Shown here piece by piece: positions 17,622 through 26,099 of a stretch of 64,000 bases of DNA (the first letter of the stretch is position 1; the number at the start of each line of letters is the position of its first letter). A program made the position numbers and the translations under genes. The stretch comes from Paenibacillus ginsengihumi DSM 21568 (GTDB lineage Bacteria > Bacillota > Bacilli > Paenibacillales > NBRC-103111): positions 1-64,000 of the forward strand of contig NZ_KB905559.1 in the NCBI RefSeq assembly GCF_000380965.1, in the 5' to 3' direction. Under the pieces are notes generated by a model that saw only the letters and a list, made by a program, of their open reading frames with translations, searched no databases and was not told the origin of the DNA.

Positions 17622-19189
17622 AGTTTGTTCAGGAAATCCTCGTTCGCAAACTCGGAAACATCCAAGCTGATTTCCTCAAACAGCATCGCCGTCGCCATCG
17701 CGTCAATCAACGCAACGGTAAGGTCGATGCGGTCCGCAGACTTGTTTTTCATCGGCTTAATGTTTTCGTTCCCGTCCACGGCTACAACGACATTCCCCCA
17801 ACACCAGCGGGCAACCGGGTTTTCTTCGTGCGTGATCAGTCCACGCTTCATGAGTTGCTCGATTAGTTTCATGGCCGGGCTCATGCTCGCCATGTTCTGC
17901 GGGATCTCCACCGTATCAACGCCCTGCCTGATAAGCCGTTGCGTGAGCATTCGGCTATTCCACGGGTCAGCGCCGACGGTGTGCAGGTCATATTGCTTGC
18001 TCGCAGCGACCAGGCGTGCCTCGACAAAGTCGTAATCGACGACGTTCCCTGGTGTGGCGTGAAGATATTTCGCATTAACCCAGCGATCATACGGCACTTT
18101 GTCCCGAAGTACACGCTCACGCATGTTTTCCTCCGGAATCCATGCGTCGTGGATGAACCGCCAATCCGGGATACCTTCCTGCGGCGGGAACAAGTAAACC
18201 GCCCCGGTGAGATCGATCGTGCTGGACAAATCCAACCCGACATAGCAACGCTTGCCTACCAACTCCGACAGCGACCATTCGCCTTTCGTTTGGTCCCACA
18301 GCGTCAGCGGCATCCAACCGGTACGCTTGAGCGACACCCACTGGTTAAGACGAAGCCAACGAAAAAGACGCTCTGCAGCTTCGCTATTGCGGGCTGCAAG
18401 CGCCTCTTGTCTAACACTCTCTATGCTGATCGTATGTCCCAGACTTGGGTTGGCCTGGTACCACGTTTTTTCATCGAAAATATCTGCATCCTCGGGAGCG
18501 CTGTATATTTTGACGTACCAGTATGGATCGTCAAGTTCCCCGGCGGCGATCTTAGTTGCCTGCTCGTGTATTTCCCAGCCGATAGACTTCCGGTCTGGGT
18601 CGTCGCCAGCCGTCGTAATAACCCACCAAATCGGCTCTTTCCGGGCAGCTCCGGCGCCGAATGTCATCACATCCCACAGGTCGCGGTTTGGCTGCGCGTG
18701 CAGCTCGTCGAAGATGACGACCGTCGGGTTAATGCCGTGCTTGGTGTATGCTTCAGCCGACAGGACTTTCAGTGTCGTGCCAGTCAGCTTGTTTTTAATC
18801 TCCTTGCGACTATCCAGCACTTTCAGTACGCCATCGAATTCCGGCTCTTGCTCGATCATTCCGATCGCAGCCTTATAAACAAGCTCGGCCTGTCCACGGT
18901 CGGCCGCACAACAGTAAATTTGCCCGCCGGGACCATCACATACCAGGTGATAGAGTGCAATGGCAGCGATCAGGGACGTTTTCCCGTTTTTCTTTGGGAT
19001 TTCGAGGTATGCATATCTATATTGTCGGTACCCATCGTCCTTTACTGTGCCATAGACATCCCAGAGGATCTCATGCTGCCAATCGAGCAGCACGAACGGC
19101 TGACCGTAAAAATCGTCGACAGCATGGAGCATCTGCACGAATTCGATAACTTCGAGCGCGCGCTGCTTGTCATGAGCCATGAGCACCAC
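17612..19189 (-). CDS. Terminase large subunit
   Basis: 525 aa. The ATPase domain has a Walker A-like EIPKKNGKTS at 63-72 and Walker B VVIFDE at 157-162. The nuclease domain has VGLDLSSTIDLT (first Asp), DPWNSRM and a late SADRIDLTVALIDA. It is a Terminase_1-type packaging motor that cleaves concatemers and pumps DNA into the prohead. It overlaps the small subunit by 20 nt. Confidence 0.94.
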   Translation of the reverse strand: MVLMAHDKQRALEVIEFVQMLHAVDDFYGQPFVLLDWQHEILWDVYGTVKDDGYRQYRYAYLEIPKKNGKTSLIAAIALYHLVCDGPGGQIYCCAADRGQAELVYKAAIGMIEQEPEFDGVLKVLDSRKEIKNKLTGTTLKVLSAEAYTKHGINPTVVIFDELHAQPNRDLWDVMTFGAGAARKEPIWWVITTAGDDPDRKSIGWEIHEQATKIAAGELDDPYWYVKIYSAPEDADIFDEKTWYQANPSLGHTISIESVRQEALAARNSEAAERLFRWLRLNQWVSLKRTGWMPLTLWDQTKGEWSLSELVGKRCYVGLDLSSTIDLTGAVYLFPPQEGIPDWRFIHDAWIPEENMRERVLRDKVPYDRWVNAKYLHATPGNVVDYDFVEARLVAASKQYDLHTVGADPWNSRMLTQRLIRQGVDTVEIPQNMASMSPAMKLIEQLMKRGLITHEENPVARWCWGNVVVAVDGNENIKPMKNKSADRIDLTVALIDAMATAMLFEEISLDVSEFANEDFLNKLWG

Positions 19190-19685
19190 GCCTGTTCAGG
19201 AACTGCGCCATCGGGGATTTCTTCTCGTTATCAGATTTCACCATGCCTGCTCGAGCGCGGGAAACCGGATCGAGTAAAAGCACCTCCCCATATTTTTTCA
19301 TCTGCACCGCGGCTTCATTGGCGACAGTCAACCATGGATTCTTTCTTACGCGGTTATCACTTCTGCTCACATACACTTCCGAAGTCTCTCTAACCTTCTC
19401 CATTGCCTTTCTGTATGTTACCAGCGCTTCGCAGTATATCTCAAGTGCGTTGACGTCCAGATCGGTTACAATCGGTTTGTCCAGTTCGCGATAGAGCTTT
19501 ACAATCCTGCGCCACTCCTTCTTGGCTTCTGGACTGAGATGAGCGGGACATCGCAACTTTGCCGAGTCGATATTCGGCTCATTCTTCCTTCTGCTTTCGA
19601 TATCCTTTTTTGTCAGGCGATTATTGTCATTTGTCAAAACCATCAGCTCTACAGGATATGCCTTCCGACCAGCCATCTTCACCAC
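19170..19685 (-). CDS. Terminase small subunit, P27 family
   Basis: 171 aa. The block KLRCPAHLSPEAKKEWRRIV followed by TDLDVNALEIYCEALVTYRK is the P27 terminase small-subunit signature. NPWLTVANEAAVQMKKYGEV near residue 120 is also conserved. It recognises packaging sites and recruits the large subunit. P27/Terminase_1 pairs are typical of cos-type packaging. Confidence 0.92.
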   Translation of the reverse strand: MVKMAGRKAYPVELMVLTNDNNRLTKKDIESRRKNEPNIDSAKLRCPAHLSPEAKKEWRRIVKLYRELDKPIVTDLDVNALEIYCEALVTYRKAMEKVRETSEVYVSRSDNRVRKNPWLTVANEAAVQMKKYGEVLLLDPVSRARAGMVKSDNEKKSPMAQFLNRRGAHGS

Positions 19686-19686
19686 C

Positions 19687-20985
19687 TCAAATCAGTTTGA
19701 CTGCTTTTTGTCCCGTGAACTGTTCCCACCTTTTCACGATAACATCGCAATACCGCTCGTCCAGCTCCATCGCAAAGCATTTGCGCCCCAGCTGCTCGGC
19801 GGCGATCAGCGTCGAACCGCTACCGCCGAATGGATCTAGGACGATATCTCCTTCGCGCGAAGAGTTACTGATCGCCCGCGCACATAGCTTGATCGGTTTC
19901 ATCGTAGGATGTTCGCCGTTCCGTATTGGTTTTTCAATCCGCCAAGTCGTAGTTATCTCGTCTGACAACGCTTCAAGTACGGTATATTCTGGGACCTTCA
20001 AAACAACCTTCTTCGTCCCGTTATTGAAGGTAATCTGGAAATTGCCGTCCACCTTGTTCACGAACACACCGTCTTCACTTTGTATGATTGTTGATTGTTT
20101 TCTCCCGCCATACCACGCATGCTTCGCACCTGGTTTCCAACCATAAAGAATCGGCTCATGCTGCCAGTGATGGTCTTGCCGCCCCATGACGATAGTATTC
20201 TTCACCCATATGATCGTCTGTTTCAGAAGCCATCCGGAATCTTTCAAAGCTTTCCGAAAGTTCAGACCCTCGCTATCGGCATGGCAAACATAAATCGCAG
20301 CTCCCGGCTTCGCTACCTGAAACATTGATGTGAATGCGTCATATAAAAAGGCGTAAAATTTCTCATCAGCCATTTTGTCATTTTTGATTTTCAGCTCGTC
20401 CTTCGTCTTACCTACGTAGTTTACATTGTATGGCGGGTCCGTGAACACCATATCCGCCTGACTACCATCCATCAGCACACTCATATCTTTTTCGAGCGTT
20501 GCGTCGCCGCACATGAGTCGATGCTGACCAAGCTGATAGATGTTTCCGGGCTTTGTTTCTGCGACCTCAGGCAAAGCTTCGTCGACATCGAAGTCATCCT
20601 CCTCCGGCTCCGGTTTCGGAGGTTCAAAACCGAAGGGCTGCATGTCGAAGTCGGCATTATAGAGGTCCTCAAGCTCTTGCCCGAGCAGATCAGCATTCCA
20701 TTCCGCAAACTCCGCAGTCTTGTTATCCGCCAAACGGTAAGCTTTCACTTGCTCAGGTGTCAGGTCTGTCGCGTATACAACCGGCACCTCGGTCAAACCT
20801 AACTTTCTGGCTGCCTTCCAACGCGTGTGTCCTGCAATGATAACGCCATGCGCGTCAACAACGATCGGCTGTTTGAAGCCAAACTCCTTGATGCTGTTTG
20901 CAACCTTATCAACTGCCGCATCATTTATCCTCGGATTGCGCTCATACGGTTTGATGTTATCGATCGAAATGTTCTGCACCTTCAT
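19687..20985 (-). CDS. ParB-like nuclease domain / DNA methyltransferase fusion
   Basis: 432 aa. Residues 1-110 are a ParB/sulfiredoxin-like domain (NISIDNIKPYERNPRIND, then VIIAGHTRWKAARKLG). Residues ~150-430 are an N6-adenine or N4-cytosine methyltransferase with DPPY at 183-186 and FGGSGSTLIAAEQLGR near 393. The DPPY motif preceding the FxGxG motif is a beta-class order. Such fusions are common beside phage terminases and probably protect phage DNA from host restriction. It ends 2 nt before the terminase small-subunit start. The recognition sequence is unknown. Confidence 0.92.
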   Translation of the reverse strand: MKVQNISIDNIKPYERNPRINDAAVDKVANSIKEFGFKQPIVVDAHGVIIAGHTRWKAARKLGLTEVPVVYATDLTPEQVKAYRLADNKTAEFAEWNADLLGQELEDLYNADFDMQPFGFEPPKPEPEEDDFDVDEALPEVAETKPGNIYQLGQHRLMCGDATLEKDMSVLMDGSQADMVFTDPPYNVNYVGKTKDELKIKNDKMADEKFYAFLYDAFTSMFQVAKPGAAIYVCHADSEGLNFRKALKDSGWLLKQTIIWVKNTIVMGRQDHHWQHEPILYGWKPGAKHAWYGGRKQSTIIQSEDGVFVNKVDGNFQITFNNGTKKVVLKVPEYTVLEALSDEITTTWRIEKPIRNGEHPTMKPIKLCARAISNSSREGDIVLDPFGGSGSTLIAAEQLGRKCFAMELDERYCDVIVKRWEQFTGQKAVKLI

Positions 20986-21149
20986 AGTTGCCCATCACCG
21001 CCCCAAAAATCGTTTCAAAAATCGAAAAAAATTTGCGTGTGGGTGGGGGCGCGGCCTTCCGCGCGGCCTTTCAAACATTTTACCCTCCCCCTCGGGTTTT
21101 AAATGACGTGAGCCCAGTACCTTCGATGACAAATATCCTTAACTTGCAC
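20986..21149. other. Non-coding gap with GC-rich repeat, possible packaging site region
   Basis: 164 bp between the methyltransferase and the HNH gene. It has a G-rich run (GTGTGGGTGGGGGCG) and, around 21050-21070, the octamer GGCCGCGC twice in direct order with the palindrome CCGCGCGG between. In cos phages the HNH/terminase border often holds cos, so this is a candidate. No ends can be proven from sequence. Confidence 0.35.
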
Positions 21150-21527
21150 TCACCCCAACTTGCTATGATCAATCTTCGCATGACATCTATCACATAACGA
21201 AACTAGGTTGTCTAACCGAAGTCTCAAGTCCCAATTAACTTTAACTGGTACTTTATGGTGTACCATGTCCGCTGGTGTAATCCTCTGCTCAAACAGGCAC
21301 GCCTGACATAGTCCTGCATCACGCATCAGCGCTTGCTCTCGTACTCGACGCCATGGCAGCGACTTGTAAAACGCAGCTGCCTGCTTATCCCTCTGCTGCT
21401 CGTCATATCGCTTATGTCGTTCCTTGCGCTGCTGTTCAGCTAAGTACACATGCTCGGCGCAATACCGCTCGGCTGTAAGGTTTCGGCAGCCTGGTTTGTT
21501 GCATGGGCGCATTGGTTTACTTGGCAT
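21150..21527 (-). CDS. HNH endonuclease
   Basis: 125 aa. N-terminal zinc-binding MRPCNKPGCRNLTAERYCAEH, then RDAGLCQACLFEQRITPADM and VHHKVPVKVNWDLRLRLDNL with LVSLCDRCHAKIDH, the HNH motif with structural Cys pairs. HNH proteins of this type assist terminase in cos cleavage of HK97-like phages. It lies upstream of the terminase pair, same strand. Confidence 0.93.
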   Translation of the reverse strand: MPSKPMRPCNKPGCRNLTAERYCAEHVYLAEQQRKERHKRYDEQQRDKQAAAFYKSLPWRRVREQALMRDAGLCQACLFEQRITPADMVHHKVPVKVNWDLRLRLDNLVSLCDRCHAKIDHSKLG

Positions 21528-21687
21528 GGTCCAACCTCAACCGGTCATTGTGTCGTTCCGCCCAGCTTAACGCTGCCGGCAGGTCCATGTTTACGAATGG
21601 CAGATTCCAACCGTATGACCAATGAATGTGATGTACGCGGTGAATGCCTGTTGTGCGTTGCAAGAACCGATAGATTTTCTTTTTCAC
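21517..21687 (-). CDS. Small phage protein upstream of HNH
   Basis: 56 aa from the GTG at 21687, preceded by GGAGGG 6 nt upstream. It reads MKKKIYRFLQRTTGIHRVHH, then IHWSYGWNLPFVNMDLPAAL, with several His and Trp. It overlaps the HNH start by 11 nt, so it is co-translated. No family is recognised. Confidence 0.55.
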   Translation of the reverse strand: MKKKIYRFLQRTTGIHRVHHIHWSYGWNLPFVNMDLPAALSWAERHNDRLRLDHAK

Positions 21688-21852
21688 TTCAATCCCTCCA
21701 GTTTTATAAAATAAAAAACCACCCTCGCGACCCTGGGGAGCGAGAATGATTTTGATGCACAAATGTGAGATGTTCACAGGTATATATTTCTTTATAGTTT
21801 TCTTTATAGTTTTCTTTAGGCATCGCGCTCTAATGAAGGAAAAATTTCAACT

Positions 21853-22039
21853 GTACTCTAATTAGCGGACAGTAGTGTACTCTATTTAGAGGACAGTCTG
21901 TACTCTATTTAGAGGACACCTGCAACTGTACTCTAAAACGAGGACGCTTTGCCGAAATTCCTTGATACATAAGGCTTTTTACGCTTAGGTGTACTCTAAT
22001 TAGCGGACACCCGAAAAAGTGTACTCTATTTAGCGGACA
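21853..22039. repeat. Six direct copies of a 20-bp repeat (TGTACTCTAWTTAGMGGACA)
   Basis: Copies start at 21853, 21877, 21900, 21928 (diverged), 21990 and 22020. All face the same way. Centre spacing is 23-30 bp except one 62-bp gap. Read on the minus strand they are TGTCCKCTAAWTAGAGTACA. The last copy contains the stop codon of the zinc-ribbon gene. They could be operators or binding sites controlling the late operon that starts at 21687, or repeats from one end of an IS21-like element that has otherwise been lost. No transposase is present, and the opposite-orientation end was not found. Confidence 0.75.
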
Positions 22040-22251
22040 GTTCGAGGGCGAAGAAGTATCTCCGCATCGGCAACACCAAACAATTCCGGGCGCTCGTTAT
22101 CCTTGTTCCTGCCGCCGCATTCCGGGCAGACGATCCGCATCGGCTTCACGCCTCGCTGGACGAAGAAGTATGTGTCACATGGGTAACAGACGAACGCCAG
22201 CACTTCGTAACGGACCGGCTTCGGTAGCTGTACGACGTTCTTCGGCTTCAT
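22030..22251 (-). CDS. Small zinc-ribbon protein
   Basis: 73 aa from the ATG at 22251 (AGAGGTG about 10 nt upstream). Sequence YEVLAFVCYPCDTYFFV plus MRIVCPECGGRN gives two CxxC pairs, a zinc ribbon. The last codons lie inside the sixth 20-bp repeat, so the natural C-terminus may have been altered by the repeat. It may act in transcription or packaging; role unknown. An upstream start at 22344 is possible but has no good ribosome site. Confidence 0.6.
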   Translation of the reverse strand: MKPKNVVQLPKPVRYEVLAFVCYPCDTYFFVQRGVKPMRIVCPECGGRNKDNERPELFGVADAEILLRPRTVR

Positions 22252-22602
22252 CGCTCGTTCGTCACCTCTTCGAAGTGGTAGTGAAGCGCTAGTATTATGC
22301 TCTGGCGCATATTCCGCCACCACGCATGATATAGATGCGGCCATTATTGACGCTGGCCGCTGGCGTTCCCGATCCGCACCTTACCGCCTGGGATCAACGG
22401 GAAAGGAGGTTGCAGCACGCTTTTGACCTTTGCCCCGGTCACGCGGGTGCTAAAGCTGCATTTGGGGAGGTGCGGAGTAAATACAAAAAGCGCCCTTTCG
22501 GACGCTTCTGCTGATGATATAATCATAACGCATAAAAATAATCATATCTTATGCGTTTTATCTATAATTCGTCGATGATTTTTCTTTGCCTGCGTTTTTG
22601 GT
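22252..22602. other. Gene-free stretch with a terminator and a palindrome
   Basis: I see no convincing gene here. A minus-strand terminator-like hairpin lies at about 22488-22507 (AGCG-CC/GG-CGCT, tail TTTTTGTATTT). An inverted repeat AACGCATAA/TTATGCGTT spans 22527-22557 with a 13-nt spacer, just upstream of the recombinase promoter, and is a candidate operator. A 60-aa minus frame at 22344-22526 has no good ribosome site. Confidence 0.55.
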
Positions 22603-22614
22603 TTGGAGTATAAT
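22586..22614 (+). promoter_or_regulatory. SigA-type promoter of the serine recombinase
   Basis: TTGCCT at 22586-22591 and a perfect TATAAT at 22609-22614 with a 17-nt spacer, 28 nt before the recombinase ATG. The palindrome at 22527-22557 lies just upstream and may bind a regulator. Confidence 0.75.
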
Positions 22615-22641
22615 CTAGTCAAAAACCAAAGGAGGATATAC

Positions 22642-24279
22642 ATGCTTAAAGCGGATTATCTCTCATCCCTCGGCATTGAGAGCATCATCAATTACTTGCG
22701 CAAGTCCCGCGCTGACGAGGAGCACGAACGGAAAACCGGCGAGGACGTGCTGCGGGCGCAAAAAGAGCTCATGGATAGGTTTCTTGATCCGCTCGGCATC
22801 CCTTTTGAGCAACGGCTTGAGGTTGGCAGCGGTGACAAAATTGCGACACGCCCTGTTTTCCAGTCTGTGCTTCAGGAATTGCAGGCCGGAAAATACCAAG
22901 CGATCGCCGTCAAAGAAATCTCCCGCATGGGCCGTGGATCATATACCGATATGGGCATCATCTATGATCTGCTCGTCGAAAAGCGCATTTTCGTGATCAC
23001 ACCCTACAAACTGTACGACCCGGCGAATTCGGCTGACCTGCGGCAAATTCGGTTTGAGCTTTTCATGAGCCGCGAAGAATTTGAAACGACGCGAGAGCGC
23101 CTCTTTGGCGGCCGCGTGAACAATGCGATGGAAGGCCGCTGGGTAGCTGGCGCAGCTCCGTTCGGATTCGTGTACAACAAAACGACCAAGAAGCTCGAAA
23201 TTAACGAAGATGAAGCCGCTGTCGTTCGGCAGATATTCGATTACTACGTAAACGGCGTACCAGATAAAAACGGGAAAAAGCGTGATGTCAGTTTCCGCGC
23301 CCTGGCCACCTACCTGAAACGCTACACGCCGATCCGCACGCCCCGCGGGTATCGGGAATGGCGACCTATTCAATTGCGGCAACTTATCACCAACGAACGC
23401 TATATCGGAACGATGCGCTTCCGCACTACAAAGCGTGTCGGCGGAAAACAAGTGCCGCGCCCGGAAGAGGAGCATATCATTGTGCCGGATGCCGTGCCAG
23501 CGATCATCGACCGCGAAACGTGGGAGCGGGCGCAGGCTAAGGTGGCAGATTCTGCACATAAGCCGCGCACGCGCATGGATTTTTCGCCGTGCGAGTTGGC
23601 CGGACTTTGCATCTGTATGCGCTGCGGTCGCCGCATGGTGAGACAGTACAGCGTACAGCACTATCGCAAACAAAACGGCGAGGTCAACGTCTATCACAAG
23701 GAATTTTTATGGTGCACGACGGCCGGGTGCACATTTGTAAAATACCGGTCCATCGAGGAAGACTTGCTGGAATTGCTCCGCCACTTTCGCGATCTGGACG
23801 CCGACCGCTTGGAAGAACAAATATCGGCCATTCTGGCGGCCGAGAAGGCCCCGCAGAGCCACGATGATATGACGGAATACATTGACCAACGGGAACGCGA
23901 ATTGAAGGCCAGAATGCGGTTTATTTACGAGAAATACGAAACGGGGATTTATACCGACGAAATGTTTATAGAGAGAAAGACAGAGATCGATGTGGAGCTG
24001 AAACAACTAGAGGAAATGAAAGCGCGGGCGGAAACGGCTGCGAACGAGGAGCAAAAGGCGGAGATCGACACCCAAGCAGTCAAGAAGAACTTAACGAGCA
24101 TCCTAGATGCCTACAATGCAGCCGATGACAAAAGCGACCGAAACAGGATTTTGCGCGCGGTATTTGACCACATACACGTCGAACTGATCGAGCGTGGACG
24201 CGGCAGAATCCCGGCGAAATACGTGCTTTATCCAGTTCTAAAAAAAGACTTGACTCGCTCGGGATTTTTGGTATTATGA
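22642..24279 (+). CDS. Large serine recombinase (phage integrase)
   Basis: 545 aa from the ATG at 22642, preceded by AAAGGAGG. The N-terminal catalytic domain has INYLRKSRADEE with the nucleophilic Ser, then AVKEISRMGRGS. A recombinase domain follows (GAAPFGFVYNKTTKKLEINE, then YIGTMRFRTTKR), a zinc-ribbon (CICMRCGRR ... CTTAGCTF), and a coiled-coil plus C-terminal segment. It integrates and excises the prophage between attP and attB. It ends about 10 bp from the interrupted prkA, the usual position next to att. Excision would also need a directionality factor, not seen here. Confidence 0.95.
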   Translation: MLKADYLSSLGIESIINYLRKSRADEEHERKTGEDVLRAQKELMDRFLDPLGIPFEQRLEVGSGDKIATRPVFQSVLQELQAGKYQAIAVKEISRMGRGSYTDMGIIYDLLVEKRIFVITPYKLYDPANSADLRQIRFELFMSREEFETTRERLFGGRVNNAMEGRWVAGAAPFGFVYNKTTKKLEINEDEAAVVRQIFDYYVNGVPDKNGKKRDVSFRALATYLKRYTPIRTPRGYREWRPIQLRQLITNERYIGTMRFRTTKRVGGKQVPRPEEEHIIVPDAVPAIIDRETWERAQAKVADSAHKPRTRMDFSPCELAGLCICMRCGRRMVRQYSVQHYRKQNGEVNVYHKEFLWCTTAGCTFVKYRSIEEDLLELLRHFRDLDADRLEEQISAILAAEKAPQSHDDMTEYIDQRERELKARMRFIYEKYETGIYTDEMFIERKTEIDVELKQLEEMKARAETAANEEQKAEIDTQAVKKNLTSILDAYNAADDKSDRNRILRAVFDHIHVELIERGRGRIPAKYVLYPVLKKDLTRSGFLVL

Positions 24280-24300
24280 AGACATAACCTATTCGTCTGC
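24270..24300. other. Prophage right attachment junction (attR) inside prkA
   Basis: The recombinase stop is at 24277-24279. On the other strand, host prkA sequence runs up to the Glu codon of ISADE, then TAG at 24289-24291 followed by phage-side sequence. The crossover therefore lies near 24280-24292. The exact core cannot be set without the left end, which is outside the window. Confidence 0.8.
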
Positions 24301-25155
24301 GGAGATGAGCGCGAATCTGCCCGCTTTGAAATTGCCTTCCTGGGTCAGCGAAAGCAAATTCCACAAAAATTTCTCGTCGCACTTGAGCATCTCCTGGAAT
24401 TCCATGAGGCCGCGGTTGGCCTTGTTCAGCTCGCCGTCGAACCGGTACGCCCGCGGGTCCGATTCAGAGCCGTATTCGGTGATCGTGGAAAAATCGATGC
24501 TGCCCGTCAAGTCGGCAATATCCTGCGACTTCGGGTCGGACGGGCTGAAGGTGCCGATGCCGATCCGGTTTTCCTCCGAAATGAGCACGCGCTCCACAAG
24601 CACTTCTTCGATGCGGCCGTTATACTGGTCCCGCAGCCGCTGCTGGCATGAAGGGCACAGATTCCCCTCGATCTTGACGCCGAGCTCCTGCTCCACCTCC
24701 GGACGGAGCTCGTTTGGAATCAGATGAAGCGGCTCCTCGTGCATCGGGCAGCCCTTGATCGCGTAGACCGCCCCTTCGTCCGTGCGCGAGAACTGCTCCA
24801 AGCCCCGCTTCAGCATCGTCACGATCGTCGATTTGCCGCCGCTCACCGGCCCCATCAGCAGCAAAATCCGCTTGCGAACGTCCAGCCGCCGCGCCGCCGA
24901 ATGAAAGTATTCCTCGACCAGCTTCTCGATGGCGCGATCGAGCCCGAAAATTTCCTTGTCGAAAAAATGATATTTTCTCCGCCCGTTCTCCTCCGTGATG
25001 CCTTGGGAGGCGATCATTTCGTACACCCTGGCATGCGCGGTCATCGCCAGCCGCGGATTTTCGCGAATCTTGCGAATATAGTCGGCGAACGTTCCGGTCC
25101 AGGCCAATCTTTCGGTTTCTGTTCGGTGTTCGGCGATTTTTTTGAAAATATCCAT
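24289..25155 (-). pseudogene. prkA: PrkA serine protein kinase, 5' half, interrupted by the prophage
   Basis: 288 aa from the ATG at 25155 (AGGAGG upstream). The sequence follows PrkA closely: FGLDRAIEKLVEEYFHSAAR, the Walker A MGPVSGGKST at 101-110, and FSPSDPKSQDIADLTGSIDF. It stops at GRFALISADE, where intact PrkA (about 630 aa) goes on with the remaining AAA+ and kinase C-terminal domain. The stop codon is supplied by phage DNA. In B. subtilis prkA acts in sporulation. If the element excises, the gene would be restored; if not, it is inactivated. Confidence 0.9.
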
Positions 25156-26048
25156 GGGTTGGGTCAACCTCCTCAAGGCTTTGTCAAAGGAAAAGCTTCC
25201 GATCCCCGGGAGCCTTCCGGGTACAAGCGCGCCGCCGCGCCCGCCGCCATTCTCCTGCGATATAGAACCGATGAACCTCTGTTCACCCGCGAGCCTTCTA
25301 TATCGGAAACGAAGCCCGCCCGCCTCCGATGCTGCCTGCGCCGGACGAGGACAGCGGCCTTGCAAGACGCGAACGCGTCCCAGGCTCCGCTAGCCGGCAC
25401 CCCGGCGCCGCCCGCCGCGTCCAGGAACAGGGATGAACGCCGCCGGCGGTTCGAGCTCTTGTCTTTCAAAAACGAAGTGTATTAAATACCTATGCAGGTG
25501 CCGATTCGAAGTTTCCGATATTTTAGACAAAACGGTAAGAAAAAGTCTATCGACACCCCTTTCGAGGAAGCGCGACCGCGGTTTAGCGGGGGGCTTGGTA
25601 CTCCCAGCGCCCGGTTTGCTGCATGGCGGCGGTCAACCACATGTCTAACGCAAGTGACAAACGCTATTTTGCTGAAACGCCGCCTTTTTAAAATGTAACG
25701 CAAGTGGATAGCGCTATTTTGTCTAGAACGCTGAATTGGGTAGCCCAAAATGCCGAATAAGGCTGCTTGCTTGCGTTACAATTTCAAATCGATCGTTCCC
25801 GAGTGAAATAAGCACTCTGGCTAGCGTTAGCTTAAGGTCTGCCCGGCAAAACGTGAGCCCACGGCATGCCAAACGAGGCTTGCAGCGTGAGGCAAGCAAA
25901 GCGAGCAAGCCATTCCCGGCAGCACGGGTCCGCCGATCGCAAGTGCTTCGTGCTTGGCCGCAATCCGCTTCTAATTACCTTGATGCTTCAAGGCCGATTC
26001 GTTTCACCGAGGCCGGGAAGCCTTATGGCCCGTTATTTTTTTAAAAAA
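25156..26048. other. Long intergenic region with inverted and direct repeats
   Basis: About 890 bp without a credible gene. Near prkA are nested palindromes: GATATAGAA/TTCTATATC (25259-25267 with 25296-25304) enclosing TGAAC-CTCT-GTTCA (25272-25285); they could be promoter or operator elements for prkA. Two imperfect direct repeats, TAACGCAAGTG...GCTATTTTG, lie at 25646-25680 and 25696-25731, with an inverted TTGCGTTA at ~25771. These look like a genus-specific intergenic repeat. Confidence 0.6.
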
Positions 26049-26067
26049 GACGGGCTGCGCGCCCGTC
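26041..26067 (-). terminator. araM: Intrinsic terminator of araM
   Basis: 7-bp stem GACGGGC/GCCCGTC (26049-26055 with 26061-26067) followed on the minus strand by TTTTTTAA. It lies 33 nt past the araM stop codon. Confidence 0.85.
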
Positions 26068-26099
26068 TCGTCTGTCCGTTTCGTTATTTGGCTAAAGCT

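Noticed and set aside
21853-22039. CRISPR array
   Set aside because: Repeats are 20 bp with 3-42 bp gaps of varied length and no cas genes; spacing does not fit spacers.
22344-22526. 60-aa minus-strand ORF upstream of the zinc-ribbon gene
   Set aside because: No ribosome site, overlaps the hairpin at 22488-22507, no recognisable sequence.
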